A DNA stretch of 14,331 nucleotides from positions 1 to 14,331 of the forward strand of contig CALZLE010000140.1 of NCBI GenBank assembly GCA_945788205.1, read 5' to 3'. Both the position numbers and the translations under genes were made by a program. Each line of letters begins with the position of its first letter. Positions within the stretch are counted from its first letter, which is position 1. The notes beneath the pieces were generated by a model. The model was given only the letters and a program-made list of their open reading frames with translations, was not told where the DNA came from and searched no databases. The DNA is from an uncultured Desulfuromonadales bacterium (GTDB lineage Bacteria; Desulfobacterota; Desulfuromonadia; Desulfuromonadales; Geopsychrobacteraceae). Of this stretch, positions 7,496 through 14,224 are shown piece after piece.

Positions 7496-7537
7496 AGCCT
7501 CTTGACAAAATCTGGCCCAAAGCCGAGAATCAAAAGC

Positions 7538-7580
7538 TGATCGTCACAGTACTAATGAACTGTGACGATCAATTTTTTTT
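7538..7580 (+). terminator. Strong terminator after lpdA
   Basis: TGATCGTCACAGT (7538-7550) and ACTGTGACGATCA (7559-7571) form a perfect 13-bp stem with the eight-base loop ACTAATGA. Eight T follow at 7573-7580. It ends the sucA-sucB-lpdA transcript and separates it from the peptidase gene. Confidence 0.95.
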
Positions 7581-7607
7581 GTCACATCCCAAATGACTAA
7601 TTCGAAC

Positions 7608-7611
7608 GAGG
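7608..7611 (+). promoter_or_regulatory. Ribosome binding site supporting the TTG start of the peptidase
   Basis: GAGG lies seven bases before TTG 7619. An in-frame TAA at 7613-7615 excludes any longer reading, and the next in-frame ATG would delete the membrane anchor. Confidence 0.65.
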
Positions 7612-7618
7612 CTAAACA

Positions 7619-8923
7619 TTGAAATCACTAAAGAAATTCTTTCTTCTGGTTATTCTTGGCTGCATTATCGCTGCGACCATTTACTATTTTCGGGACACCG
7701 AGGGCCCGACCATCAGCTTGATGCCATCAAGCGGTCCGATTTCAGCGAAATCACCTTTGTCACTGACCTTAACCGATGAAGGAACCGGGATTAAACGGGT
7801 TCAAGTCACGGTCATTCAGAACGGCAACCGCATGCCGTTGGTCAATCAGGACGCTCCACTCGAGTCGAAACAGATCGATATCGAGCTGAACATCGGCTCA
7901 CTGAAACCGAAACAGGGCGCTTTTGAAATCGAAGTTGTGACTGTTGATCGTTCGATCTATCACCTTGGCAAAGGAAATCTCAATAAACAGACATTTCCAT
8001 TGACCTACGACACACGCCCACCGATCATCTCGATTCTCAGTAAGGCACATAACTTTACCAAGGGCGGCAGTGGTCTGGTGGTCTTTCGCCTCAACGAAGA
8101 GGTCGAGAAGACTGGCGTTCAGGTAGGTGATCTGTTTTTTCCAGCCTTTATGCAGGATTCCGGTGCCTACGCAAGTCTGATTGCCTACCCCTTCGACATG
8201 AAGGAGAGCCAGTTCATTCCTCGGGTTGTTGCTGTCGATTTGGCTGGTAACGAGAGACAGGCCGGGATTTATTACCGCGCCAACAATAAAAAGTTCCGCC
8301 AGCGGAAAATCAATCTGAGCAAAAGCTTCCTGCAACAGAAAGCTCCAGAGTTTGAATCGATGGTTCCGGAGCCGGGTGACGAGCTCAACACCTATCTTTA
8401 TGTGAATGGCGAAATCCGCCGGCAAAACCGGGCAAAAATGGCAGAGCTGGCAAAAGAAACCGCCGAAGCACCTCTTTGGCAGGGAAAGTTCCTGCAAATG
8501 CGTGGCGCTTCCGCTCTGGCACTATTCGCAGATCATCGACGCTATTACTACGAGGGCAAGCAGGTCGATAAAGCGGTCCATCTCGGCTACGATCTGGCCT
8601 CAGTTGCTCAAGCAAAAATCGAAGCAGCCAACGACGGTGAAGTGGTCTGGGCTGACTATCTCGGCATCTACGGCCTCTGCGTGGTTATCGATCATGGTCT
8701 CGGGCTGCAAACTCTCTATGCGCATATGAGTCAGCTTGAAGTTCAGCCGGGCGACATGGTGACCCGCGGCCAGGCGATTGGCCGGAGCGGTGCCACCGGC
8801 ATGGCTGGTGGCGACCATCTGCACTTCGGCGTCTTTGTATCCGGCATCGCTGTGCAACCTCTCGAATGGTGGGATGGAAAGTGGATCAAAAATAACATCG
8901 ACAGCAAGTTTCAGGCGCCATGA
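7619..8923 (+). CDS. Membrane-anchored M23 (LytM-type) metallopeptidase
   Basis: A 434-residue cell-envelope protein with a TTG start. The basic N-terminus (MKSLKK) and a hydrophobic stretch at about 7-24 make an uncleaved anchor, placing the rest in the periplasm. Residues about 28-270 are beta-rich and begin with an Ig/cadherin-like stretch (GPTISLMPSSGPISAKSPLS); this is a shape-based impression, not a firm domain call. The C-terminal LytM domain (about 315-425) is complete. H321 and D325 in HLGYD and H402 in HLHFG are the expected zinc ligands. H369 (YAHMS) and H400 are the expected catalytic histidines. The family cuts peptidoglycan cross-bridges or activates amidases; intact ligands here suggest a real endopeptidase. 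It sits alone between a strong terminator and the BMP gene, and no terminator is seen after it. Its promoter is unclear. Confidence 0.9.
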   Translation: MKSLKKFFLLVILGCIIAATIYYFRDTEGPTISLMPSSGPISAKSPLSLTLTDEGTGIKRVQVTVIQNGNRMPLVNQDAPLESKQIDIELNIGSLKPKQGAFEIEVVTVDRSIYHLGKGNLNKQTFPLTYDTRPPIISILSKAHNFTKGGSGLVVFRLNEEVEKTGVQVGDLFFPAFMQDSGAYASLIAYPFDMKESQFIPRVVAVDLAGNERQAGIYYRANNKKFRQRKINLSKSFLQQKAPEFESMVPEPGDELNTYLYVNGEIRRQNRAKMAELAKETAEAPLWQGKFLQMRGASALALFADHRRYYYEGKQVDKAVHLGYDLASVAQAKIEAANDGEVVWADYLGIYGLCVVIDHGLGLQTLYAHMSQLEVQPGDMVTRGQAIGRSGATGMAGGDHLHFGVFVSGIAVQPLEWWDGKWIKNNIDSKFQAP

Positions 8924-8954
8924 TTCGTTGAATCTCATTTTAATTTCGCAGTGC

Positions 8955-8988
8955 TTGACAGCGTTGAGCGGCCTGATCTAAATAGAAT
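8955..8988 (+). promoter_or_regulatory. Possible promoter of the BMP transporter cluster
   Basis: A perfect TTGACA (8955-8960) is followed by an AT-rich stretch, CTAAATAGAAT (8978-8988). The best -10 hexamer, TAGAAT (8983-8988), is 22 bases away, longer than ideal; at 17-18 bases only poor hexamers are found. The gap 8924-9032 is otherwise without recognisable elements, and no purine riboswitch pattern was seen. Confidence 0.35.
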
Positions 8989-9032
8989 CTTCAAACCGTC
9001 CTTCTTCAGCAGAACCAGAAAGGGTTGATGCA

Positions 9033-10103
9033 ATGAATAAAACTGCTCTATTGATAATGCTCCTGTTGGCCACTTGCCTGTGCAGCAACAGCTTTGCAGC
9101 AAAAGAAATCAAAGCTGGCTTCATTTATGTTGGCCCGGTCGGAGATGCTGGTTGGACCTACGCCCATGATGAGGGCCGCAAAGAGATGGAGAAACTGCCC
9201 TTCGTCAAAGAGAACTCAACTTATATTGAATCCGTTCCAGAAGGTGCTGCATCGGCAAAAGTCATAAACGGTTTGGTTCGCAAGGGCTCCAACCTTGTTT
9301 TCACCACCAGCTTCGGCTATATGGACGCCACCATCGACGTCGCCAAACGCAACAAAGATGTGGTTTTCATGCACTGCTCCGGTTTCAAAACTGCTGAAAA
9401 CGTCGGTACCTACTTTGGCCGGATGTACGAACCACGCTACCTGTCTGGGATTGTCGCCGGCAAGATGACCAAGAAAAACATCATCGGTTATGCCGCCGCC
9501 TTCCCTATCCCGGAAGTTATTCGTGGTATCAATGCTTTCGCCCTCGGCGTGCAGAGCGTCAACCCACAAGCTACCGTAAAGGTCGTCTGGACTCAAACTT
9601 GGCTTGATCCAGGCCTCGAGTTAGAAGCCGCCAACAGCCTGCTTGACGTCGGTGCCGACGTGCTTGCAATGCACCAAGACACCCCCGCAACCTTACAGGC
9701 AGCTGAAAAGCGTGGAGCCTTTGTTATCGGCTACAACTCGGACATGCGCCACTTTGCGCCCAACGCCTTCCTGACTGCCCCCATCTGGAATTGGGGTGCG
9801 CTCTACACTAAGTTGGCCAAAGAGGTCAGCGAGGGGACTTGGAAGTCATCGCAAATCTGGGACGGCATGAAAGAAGGATTAGTTGAGCTGGCGGACTTCA
9901 ACCCCAAGGTCCCCGCCGATGTACAGGCCCTGGTCATGAAAAAAGCTGCCGCGATCAAAGAGGGAAAACTACACCCCTTCGCCGGACCGATTAATGACCA
10001 AGGCGGCAATATTGTGGTTGCGGCCGGAAAAACTCACAGCGACGGTGAATTGCTCGGCATGAGCTACTTTGTCCAAGGAGTTCAGGGAACCATTCCCAAA
10101 TAA
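9033..10103 (+). CDS. BMP-family (BmpA/PnrA-like) periplasmic substrate-binding protein
   Basis: A 356-residue solute-binding protein of the BMP family, which in characterised members binds purine nucleosides for an ABC importer. A signal peptide is clear: basic MNK, a hydrophobic core (LLIMLLLATCLC) and a signal peptidase I site after SFA at about residue 22. The cysteines at 15 and 17 do not make a good lipobox, so it is probably soluble periplasmic rather than a lipoprotein. The mature protein starts with the family pattern AGFIYVGPVGDAGWTYAHDE and contains FTTSFGYMD, NVGTYFGRMYEPRYLSG and ADVLAMHQDTP. AAAGGG (9019-9024) precedes the ATG by eight bases. It heads the cluster of ATPase, two permeases and a phosphoribosyltransferase. 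A terminator-like hairpin follows the stop. The exact substrate (guanosine, adenosine, inosine or a free base) cannot be decided from sequence. Confidence 0.92.
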   Translation: MNKTALLIMLLLATCLCSNSFAAKEIKAGFIYVGPVGDAGWTYAHDEGRKEMEKLPFVKENSTYIESVPEGAASAKVINGLVRKGSNLVFTTSFGYMDATIDVAKRNKDVVFMHCSGFKTAENVGTYFGRMYEPRYLSGIVAGKMTKKNIIGYAAAFPIPEVIRGINAFALGVQSVNPQATVKVVWTQTWLDPGLELEAANSLLDVGADVLAMHQDTPATLQAAEKRGAFVIGYNSDMRHFAPNAFLTAPIWNWGALYTKLAKEVSEGTWKSSQIWDGMKEGLVELADFNPKVPADVQALVMKKAAAIKEGKLHPFAGPINDQGGNIVVAAGKTHSDGELLGMSYFVQGVQGTIPK

Positions 10104-10116
10104 TTCTGCTCTGCGG

Positions 10117-10153
10117 AAAAGGCGCGTCCTAAGTAGGGCGTGCCTTTTCTTTT
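10117..10153 (+). terminator. Attenuating terminator-like hairpin between binding protein and ATPase
   Basis: AAAAGGCGCGTCC (10117-10129) pairs with GGGCGTGCCTTTT (10136-10148) over 13 positions, two of them G-U wobbles, with the loop TAAGTA. The tail CTTTT follows. It lies inside the operon, 13 bases after the binding-protein stop, and would reduce but probably not abolish transcription of the downstream genes. Confidence 0.7.
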
Positions 10154-10168
10154 ATGTCGTTGGAATCG

Positions 10169-11686
10169 ATGGCCGATTTTCTGCGGATTGAACATATTCG
10201 TAAAACCTTCCCCGGAGTCGTCGCCCTTGACGATGTTTCCTTTTCTGTCGCCAGCGGAGAAATCCATACGCTGCTGGGTGAAAATGGTGCCGGCAAAAGC
10301 ACCTTGATGAATGTTCTCACCGGGCTTTATCATCCGGACCGAGGCGAAATCCGTATCGACGGAGAAAAGATCAGCCTTACCAGTCCCCGCGACTCCCTCG
10401 CCTACGGTATCGGCATGGTTCACCAGCATTTTATGCTGGTCCCGGCCCACTCGGTGTTTGAGAACATCCTGCTGGCTCTCGACAATGTTCCGAACCTGTT
10501 CAATCGAAAAAAATATCAGACTAAAGTGCAAAACCTGATCGATGAGTTCGGTCTGGAACTTGACCTCGATATGCCGGTCTGGAAACTCTCCATCGGCGCC
10601 CAGCAGTGGATAGAGCTGATTAAATTGCTAATGCGTGACTGTCGCTTGCTGATCCTTGATGAACCGACCGCTGTGCTGACTCCGCAAGAAGCTGATCGGC
10701 TCTTCGCAGTTCTCGAACGCTTGAAAAATCAGGGAAAAAGCATCATCTTCATTTCTCACAAGATGCGCGAGGTGATGCAGATTTCCGATCGAGTTACCAT
10801 TCTGAAAAAAGGTCACAGCATCACCAGTTTGAAACGCGACGAGTTCGATGAAAACAAGCTCGCTTCGCTGATGATCGGTGACGATAAAATTCCTCAGTGG
10901 CAGAAAAACTTGCAAATGTCAGACGAAATCGTCCTCGAGATCCAGCAACTCTCGGTCCGCAACGACCGTGGTTTGGCAGATCTGGACAGTTTCGATTTAG
11001 AGCTGAAAAAAGGCGAAATTCTCGGCATTGCCGGGGTTGCCGGAAACGGTCAGAAAGCACTAGCCGAAGTCCTCACCGGGCTCAAAACTGCCAGCCAGGG
11101 AAGGATTATGGCCAAAGGCCAGGACATCACCAGCAGCGACGCGAAAAAATCATACATTGCTGGAATTGCGCACATCCCGGAAGACCGAAAAAGTATCGGC
11201 ATCGCCCCCGACATGAGCGTTGATGACAATCTGATCATGAAGAGCTTCAAGAACGGGGCCTTCAGCCGCTGGATTTTTCAGGACAAAAAAGCGATCCGGC
11301 GCAACGCCAATGAGAAGATCGAACAGTTTGCCATCAAATCAGGCCCGGACGGCACACCGATCCGCTACCTGTCGGGCGGCAACATCCAAAAAGTGATTAT
11401 TGCCCGCGAGCTGTCTGAAAAACCGGCCGTGCTGGTCGCCCTCTATCCGACCCGCGGTCTCGATATCGGCAGCGCCGAATATGTACACAAAGTGATCGCC
11501 GATGGTGCCGACCAAGGGATGGGCACGATTCTGATTGCAGAAGACCTCGACGAGCTGTTGAAGTTAAGCGATCGAATCGCGGTCATGTTCCGCGGTCAGC
11601 TGGTCGGCTATGTCGATCCGCGCAACACCACCCGTGAAGAAATCGGTCTGATGATGAGTGGCGAAAAGCAGGGGGGGGCCGTATGA
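10169..11686 (+). CDS. BMP-type nucleoside ABC transporter, double-domain ATPase
   Basis: A 505-residue cytoplasmic ATPase with two fused ABC domains, like NupO/YufO and sugar-importer ATPases, which powers the two permeases that follow. Domain 1 has an intact Walker A GENGAGKST (37-45), a signature-like LSIGAQQ (140-146) and Walker B LLILDEPTA (D164, E165). In domain 2 the P-loop is degenerate (GVAGNGQ, about 289-295, no GKS/T), the signature is good (LSGGN, 401-405) and Walker B is altered (VLVALYPTRGLD), as usual in the family; hydrolysis is expected mainly at one site. An ATG at 10154 would add five residues but directly abuts the hairpin T-tract and lacks a ribosome binding site; ATG 10169 has a weak TGGAA before it and is preferred with moderate certainty. 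The 3' end contains eight consecutive G and overlaps the permease start by four bases. Confidence 0.92.
   Translation: MADFLRIEHIRKTFPGVVALDDVSFSVASGEIHTLLGENGAGKSTLMNVLTGLYHPDRGEIRIDGEKISLTSPRDSLAYGIGMVHQHFMLVPAHSVFENILLALDNVPNLFNRKKYQTKVQNLIDEFGLELDLDMPVWKLSIGAQQWIELIKLLMRDCRLLILDEPTAVLTPQEADRLFAVLERLKNQGKSIIFISHKMREVMQISDRVTILKKGHSITSLKRDEFDENKLASLMIGDDKIPQWQKNLQMSDEIVLEIQQLSVRNDRGLADLDSFDLELKKGEILGIAGVAGNGQKALAEVLTGLKTASQGRIMAKGQDITSSDAKKSYIAGIAHIPEDRKSIGIAPDMSVDDNLIMKSFKNGAFSRWIFQDKKAIRRNANEKIEQFAIKSGPDGTPIRYLSGGNIQKVIIARELSEKPAVLVALYPTRGLDIGSAEYVHKVIADGADQGMGTILIAEDLDELLKLSDRIAVMFRGQLVGYVDPRNTTREEIGLMMSGEKQGGAV
11671..11678 (+). repeat. Eight-G homopolymer at the ATPase/permease overlap
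   Basis: Eight G sit in the last codons of the ATPase, four bases before the permease ATG at 11683. The tract may act as the permease ribosome binding site. It is also a slippery G-GGG-GGG in the ATPase frame; a -1 shift would enter the permease frame with no intervening stop. Confidence 0.85.
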
Positions 11687-12753
11687 AGCTGGTCACCGAA
11701 CGCCGTGAAATATCGAGCCCGCTGCTCCGTTTTTTAACCCCGATTGGGTCGATCGCGGTCGCCCTGTTTGTCGCCGGATTCCTGCTGCTCGCCAGCGGTG
11801 TCGACCCACTGGCCGCCTACAAAGATATCATCGTCGAGTCGCTCGGGTCGATGTACGGACTCTCGGAAACTCTGGTCAAAACCACCCCGTTGATCTTCGC
11901 CGGGCTCGGCGTTTCACTGGCTTTCCGCATGCAGATCTGGAATATCGGTGCCGAGGGACAGATCTACATCGGCGCTATGGCCGCCAGTGGCGTGGCGCTG
12001 TTCTCCGGCATCGACAATCACTGGCTGATGTTGTTGCTGATGTTCACCGCGGCCTTTATTGCCGGTGGCAGCTGGGCCGGGGTGGCCGGCTTCTTGCGCG
12101 CGCGCTGGCAGGTCAACGAGGTCATCGTCACCCTGCTGATGAACTACATCGCCATCCTCTTTGTCGATTACTTGGTTTACGGTCCCTGGAAAGACCCGAA
12201 AGGGTTCAACTTTCCGCTCACAGCACAGTTTACAGATAGCGCCCGGCTCGCGGAATATTTCGACACCCGCCTGCACAGCGGCTTCTTCCTCGCCCTGTTT
12301 GTCGCCCTGGTCCTTTATCTGTTTATGGAACGTACCGTCTGGGGTTACCAAATCAAGGTGATCGGCAGCAATCCGAAGGCGGCCCAGTACGCCGGGATGA
12401 AGACCGGAACGACCATCTTCATGGTGCTGTTTTTAAGCGGTGCCATTGCCGGAGTCGCCGGGTTCAGCGAGGTCGCGGGTCTACAGCACCGGCTGCAGCA
12501 TGGCATTTCTCCAGGCTACGGCTACACAGCGATCATCATCGCCTGGCTCGCTAAACGCAGTGCCATTGGCGTGGTGATCGTCTCCTTCCTGATGGGTGTG
12601 CTGCTGGTCGGTGGTGACAGCCTGCAGATCTACTGGCAGCTGCCTATCGCGCTGGTCTATGCCTTTCAAGGTTTGATCCTGTTCTTCCTGCTGGCGTCCG
12701 ATTTCTTCGTGCAGTATCGGATCAAACTGGTCAAAGGTGGCAAGTATGCTTGA
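11683..12753 (+). CDS. BMP-type nucleoside ABC transporter permease, subunit 1
   Basis: A 356-residue inner-membrane protein of the BPD_transp_2 family (NupP/YufP-like). About nine or ten hydrophobic segments are visible, starting with LRFLTPIGSIAVALFVAGF and ending with LVYAFQGLILFFLLASDFF. Family landmarks are the NIGAEGQIYIGA loop near residues 86-98, the QVNEVIVTLLMNYIA segment, and the cytoplasmic coupling motif VIGSNPKAAQYAGM that contacts the ATPase. It forms the membrane channel as a heterodimer with the next gene. The ATG overlaps the ATPase stop as ATGA, so translation is coupled; the G-rich tract just upstream is the only plausible ribosome binding site. It overlaps the next permease by eight bases. 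No truncation is seen. Confidence 0.93.
   Translation: MKLVTERREISSPLLRFLTPIGSIAVALFVAGFLLLASGVDPLAAYKDIIVESLGSMYGLSETLVKTTPLIFAGLGVSLAFRMQIWNIGAEGQIYIGAMAASGVALFSGIDNHWLMLLLMFTAAFIAGGSWAGVAGFLRARWQVNEVIVTLLMNYIAILFVDYLVYGPWKDPKGFNFPLTAQFTDSARLAEYFDTRLHSGFFLALFVALVLYLFMERTVWGYQIKVIGSNPKAAQYAGMKTGTTIFMVLFLSGAIAGVAGFSEVAGLQHRLQHGISPGYGYTAIIIAWLAKRSAIGVVIVSFLMGVLLVGGDSLQIYWQLPIALVYAFQGLILFFLLASDFFVQYRIKLVKGGKYA
12733..12740 (+). promoter_or_regulatory. Ribosome binding site deciding the second permease start
   Basis: AAAGGTGG inside the end of permease 1 lies five bases before ATG 12746. An alternative GTG at 12737 falls within this site itself and is therefore unlikely to be the start. Confidence 0.65.
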
Positions 12754-13666
12754 GATACTCCTCGACGCCACCGTCCGTGCCGGCACCCCGATCCTGTTCG
12801 CCACTCTGGGAGCGATCATCAACGAGCGGGCCGGGATCATCAACCTCGGCATCGAAGGGCTGATGTTGATCGGCGCACTGGCCGGATTTGCCGGCACCCA
12901 CGCCAGTGGTTCCCTGCTGGTCGGCGTGCTGGCCGCCTTTATCGTCACCTTTCTTGCTGGGAGTATCCACGCTGTTATTACCGTACAGCTCCGCGGCAAC
13001 CAGATCGTCAGCGGTCTGGCGATGACCATGTTCGGCATCGGCATTACCGCCCTCTTCGGTAAAGGGATGGTCGGACAGACCATCGCGGGCTTCGAGCGGG
13101 TCGCGATCCCGCTACTCTCAGATTTACCGGTCGTCGGGAAAGCAGTCTTCAACCAGAATCTGCTGATCTACTTCAGCTTTCTGCTGGTTTTTATAATCTG
13201 GTTCTTCTTCTACCGCACCCGCTGGGGACTGGCGGTGCGCACTTTGGGAGAAAATCCCGCGGCAGCTGACACCTGCGGTGTGCCAGTCAACCTCTACAAA
13301 TTTCTTGCCGTGACCGTCGGTTCCGGGATCGTCGGGATTGGCGGGGCTTATTTGAGTTTGGCCTCGACACCGATGTGGATTGAAAACATGTCGGCCGGGC
13401 GTGGCTGGATCGCCGTGGCGCTGGTTATCTTTGCAGGCTGGTCGAGTCCCAAAGCGATGCTCGGCGCCTACCTGTTTGGTGGCATCACCGCCATGCAATT
13501 GCGTTTTCAGGCCATGGGCACCACCGTCAGTGCACACATCCTGCAGATGTTGCCCTACTTTTTTACCATCGTTGTTCTGGTTGTCTCGACTATGCGCCTG
13601 CAGAAAGGCGCCAGCCAACAACCGGAGAGCCTTGGGTTACCTTATGATCGGGAGGATCGCAAATGA
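12746..13666 (+). CDS. BMP-type nucleoside ABC transporter permease, subunit 2
   Basis: A 306-residue inner-membrane protein, the second BPD_transp_2 subunit (NupQ/YufQ-like). It starts MLEILLDATVRAGTPILFAT and carries the hallmark INERAGIINLGIEG in the first cytoplasmic region. The coupling motif RTLGENPAAADTCGV lies near the middle, and hydrophobic segments continue to MLPYFFTIVVLVVSTMRL. It is shorter than subunit 1, as is usual for this pair. The ATG is preferred over an upstream GTG because of the AAAGGTGG site. It overlaps permease 1 by eight bases and the phosphoribosyltransferase start by four (ATGA). These overlaps indicate one co-translated unit for uptake and salvage. The sequence is intact with no unusual features. 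Confidence 0.93.
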   Translation: MLEILLDATVRAGTPILFATLGAIINERAGIINLGIEGLMLIGALAGFAGTHASGSLLVGVLAAFIVTFLAGSIHAVITVQLRGNQIVSGLAMTMFGIGITALFGKGMVGQTIAGFERVAIPLLSDLPVVGKAVFNQNLLIYFSFLLVFIIWFFFYRTRWGLAVRTLGENPAAADTCGVPVNLYKFLAVTVGSGIVGIGGAYLSLASTPMWIENMSAGRGWIAVALVIFAGWSSPKAMLGAYLFGGITAMQLRFQAMGTTVSAHILQMLPYFFTIVVLVVSTMRLQKGASQQPESLGLPYDREDRK

Positions 13667-14190
13667 AATACGCCACTCAAACACTACTGGAACGGATCAG
13701 ACGTGAAGGCCGTGTTGAAGGTGAGGTCATCAAAGTCGATCGGTTTCTCAATCATATGGTCGATCCGCAACTGATCGATTTGCTCGCTGCTGACATAGCC
13801 ACTCACTTCACCGAAAAAGCGATCGAGAAAGTGCTGACCGCGGAAACAAGCGGGATCATGCTGGCGCAAGCAGTCGCTGGAATGCTCGGCGTCTCCTTTG
13901 TTTACGCCAAGAAAAAACGCCCGCTGACAATGGGGCAGCACTATGCAGCAGCCAGCTACTCCTTCACCAAGGAGGAGTCGACCACCCTGTATGTTGCCAA
14001 AGAAGTCCTCCGGCCAAAAGAGCGGGTACTGTTTATCGATGATTTCTTCGCTAAAGGTTCGACTCTGAAGGCGATTGAAGAGATCATCGATCAAGCGGAG
14101 GCGATGTTGGTCGGCAGCGCGGTCATCATCAATAAGTCGCAGCGCCGGGATATTTACGCCATCGTCACCTTGGATGATCTGCGAAGCTGA
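13663..14190 (+). CDS. xpt: Xanthine phosphoribosyltransferase-like purine salvage enzyme
   Basis: A 175-residue type I phosphoribosyltransferase, most like Xpt, which joins a purine base (xanthine, sometimes guanine) to PRPP in the cytoplasm. The start region KVDRFLNHMVDPQLIDLLA matches the Xpt pattern KVDxFLNHxxDPxL. Further family blocks are LTAETSGIMLAQAVA, FVYAKKKRPLT and YSFTKEE. The PRPP-binding loop is VLFIDDFFAKGST, with the acidic pair at D126-D127. It is shorter than B. subtilis Xpt (194 residues): after VIINKS the tail is only about 17 residues (RRDIYAIVTLDDL region), so the usual C-terminal extension is missing. GGGAGG (13650-13655) is seven bases from the ATG, which overlaps the permease stop. 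Position after a BMP transporter supports purine capture on import. Base specificity is inferred. Confidence 0.85.
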   Translation: MKYATQTLLERIRREGRVEGEVIKVDRFLNHMVDPQLIDLLAADIATHFTEKAIEKVLTAETSGIMLAQAVAGMLGVSFVYAKKKRPLTMGQHYAAASYSFTKEESTTLYVAKEVLRPKERVLFIDDFFAKGSTLKAIEEIIDQAEAMLVGSAVIINKSQRRDIYAIVTLDDLRS

Positions 14191-14204
14191 GCGTTTCAAT
14201 TTAC

Positions 14205-14224
14205 CTGAGGTGGTCAGTTTTTTT
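14205..14224 (+). terminator. Weak terminator after xpt
   Basis: CTGA (14205-14208) and TCAG (14214-14217) form a four-bp stem with loop GGTGG, followed by seven T (14218-14224). The stem is short, but position and T-run suit the end of the transporter operon. It overlaps the last codons of the convergent EAL gene. Confidence 0.35.

Noticed and set aside
7502..7530. TTGACA-17-GAGAAT promoter-like pair after lpdA
   Set aside because: The predicted start would fall right at the strong terminator hairpin (7538-7580), so it could not drive the peptidase without antitermination; no evidence for that.
7593..7622. Nine-residue mini-ORF (MTNSNEAKH) whose TGA overlaps the TTG of the peptidase
   Set aside because: A coupling leader is imaginable, but there is no ribosome binding site before it and no regulatory codon pattern; likely chance.
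8924..9032. Purine riboswitch upstream of the BMP transporter
   Set aside because: Searched by eye because of the purine context. The conserved junction bases and three-helix layout are not present and the gap is too short once the promoter is placed.
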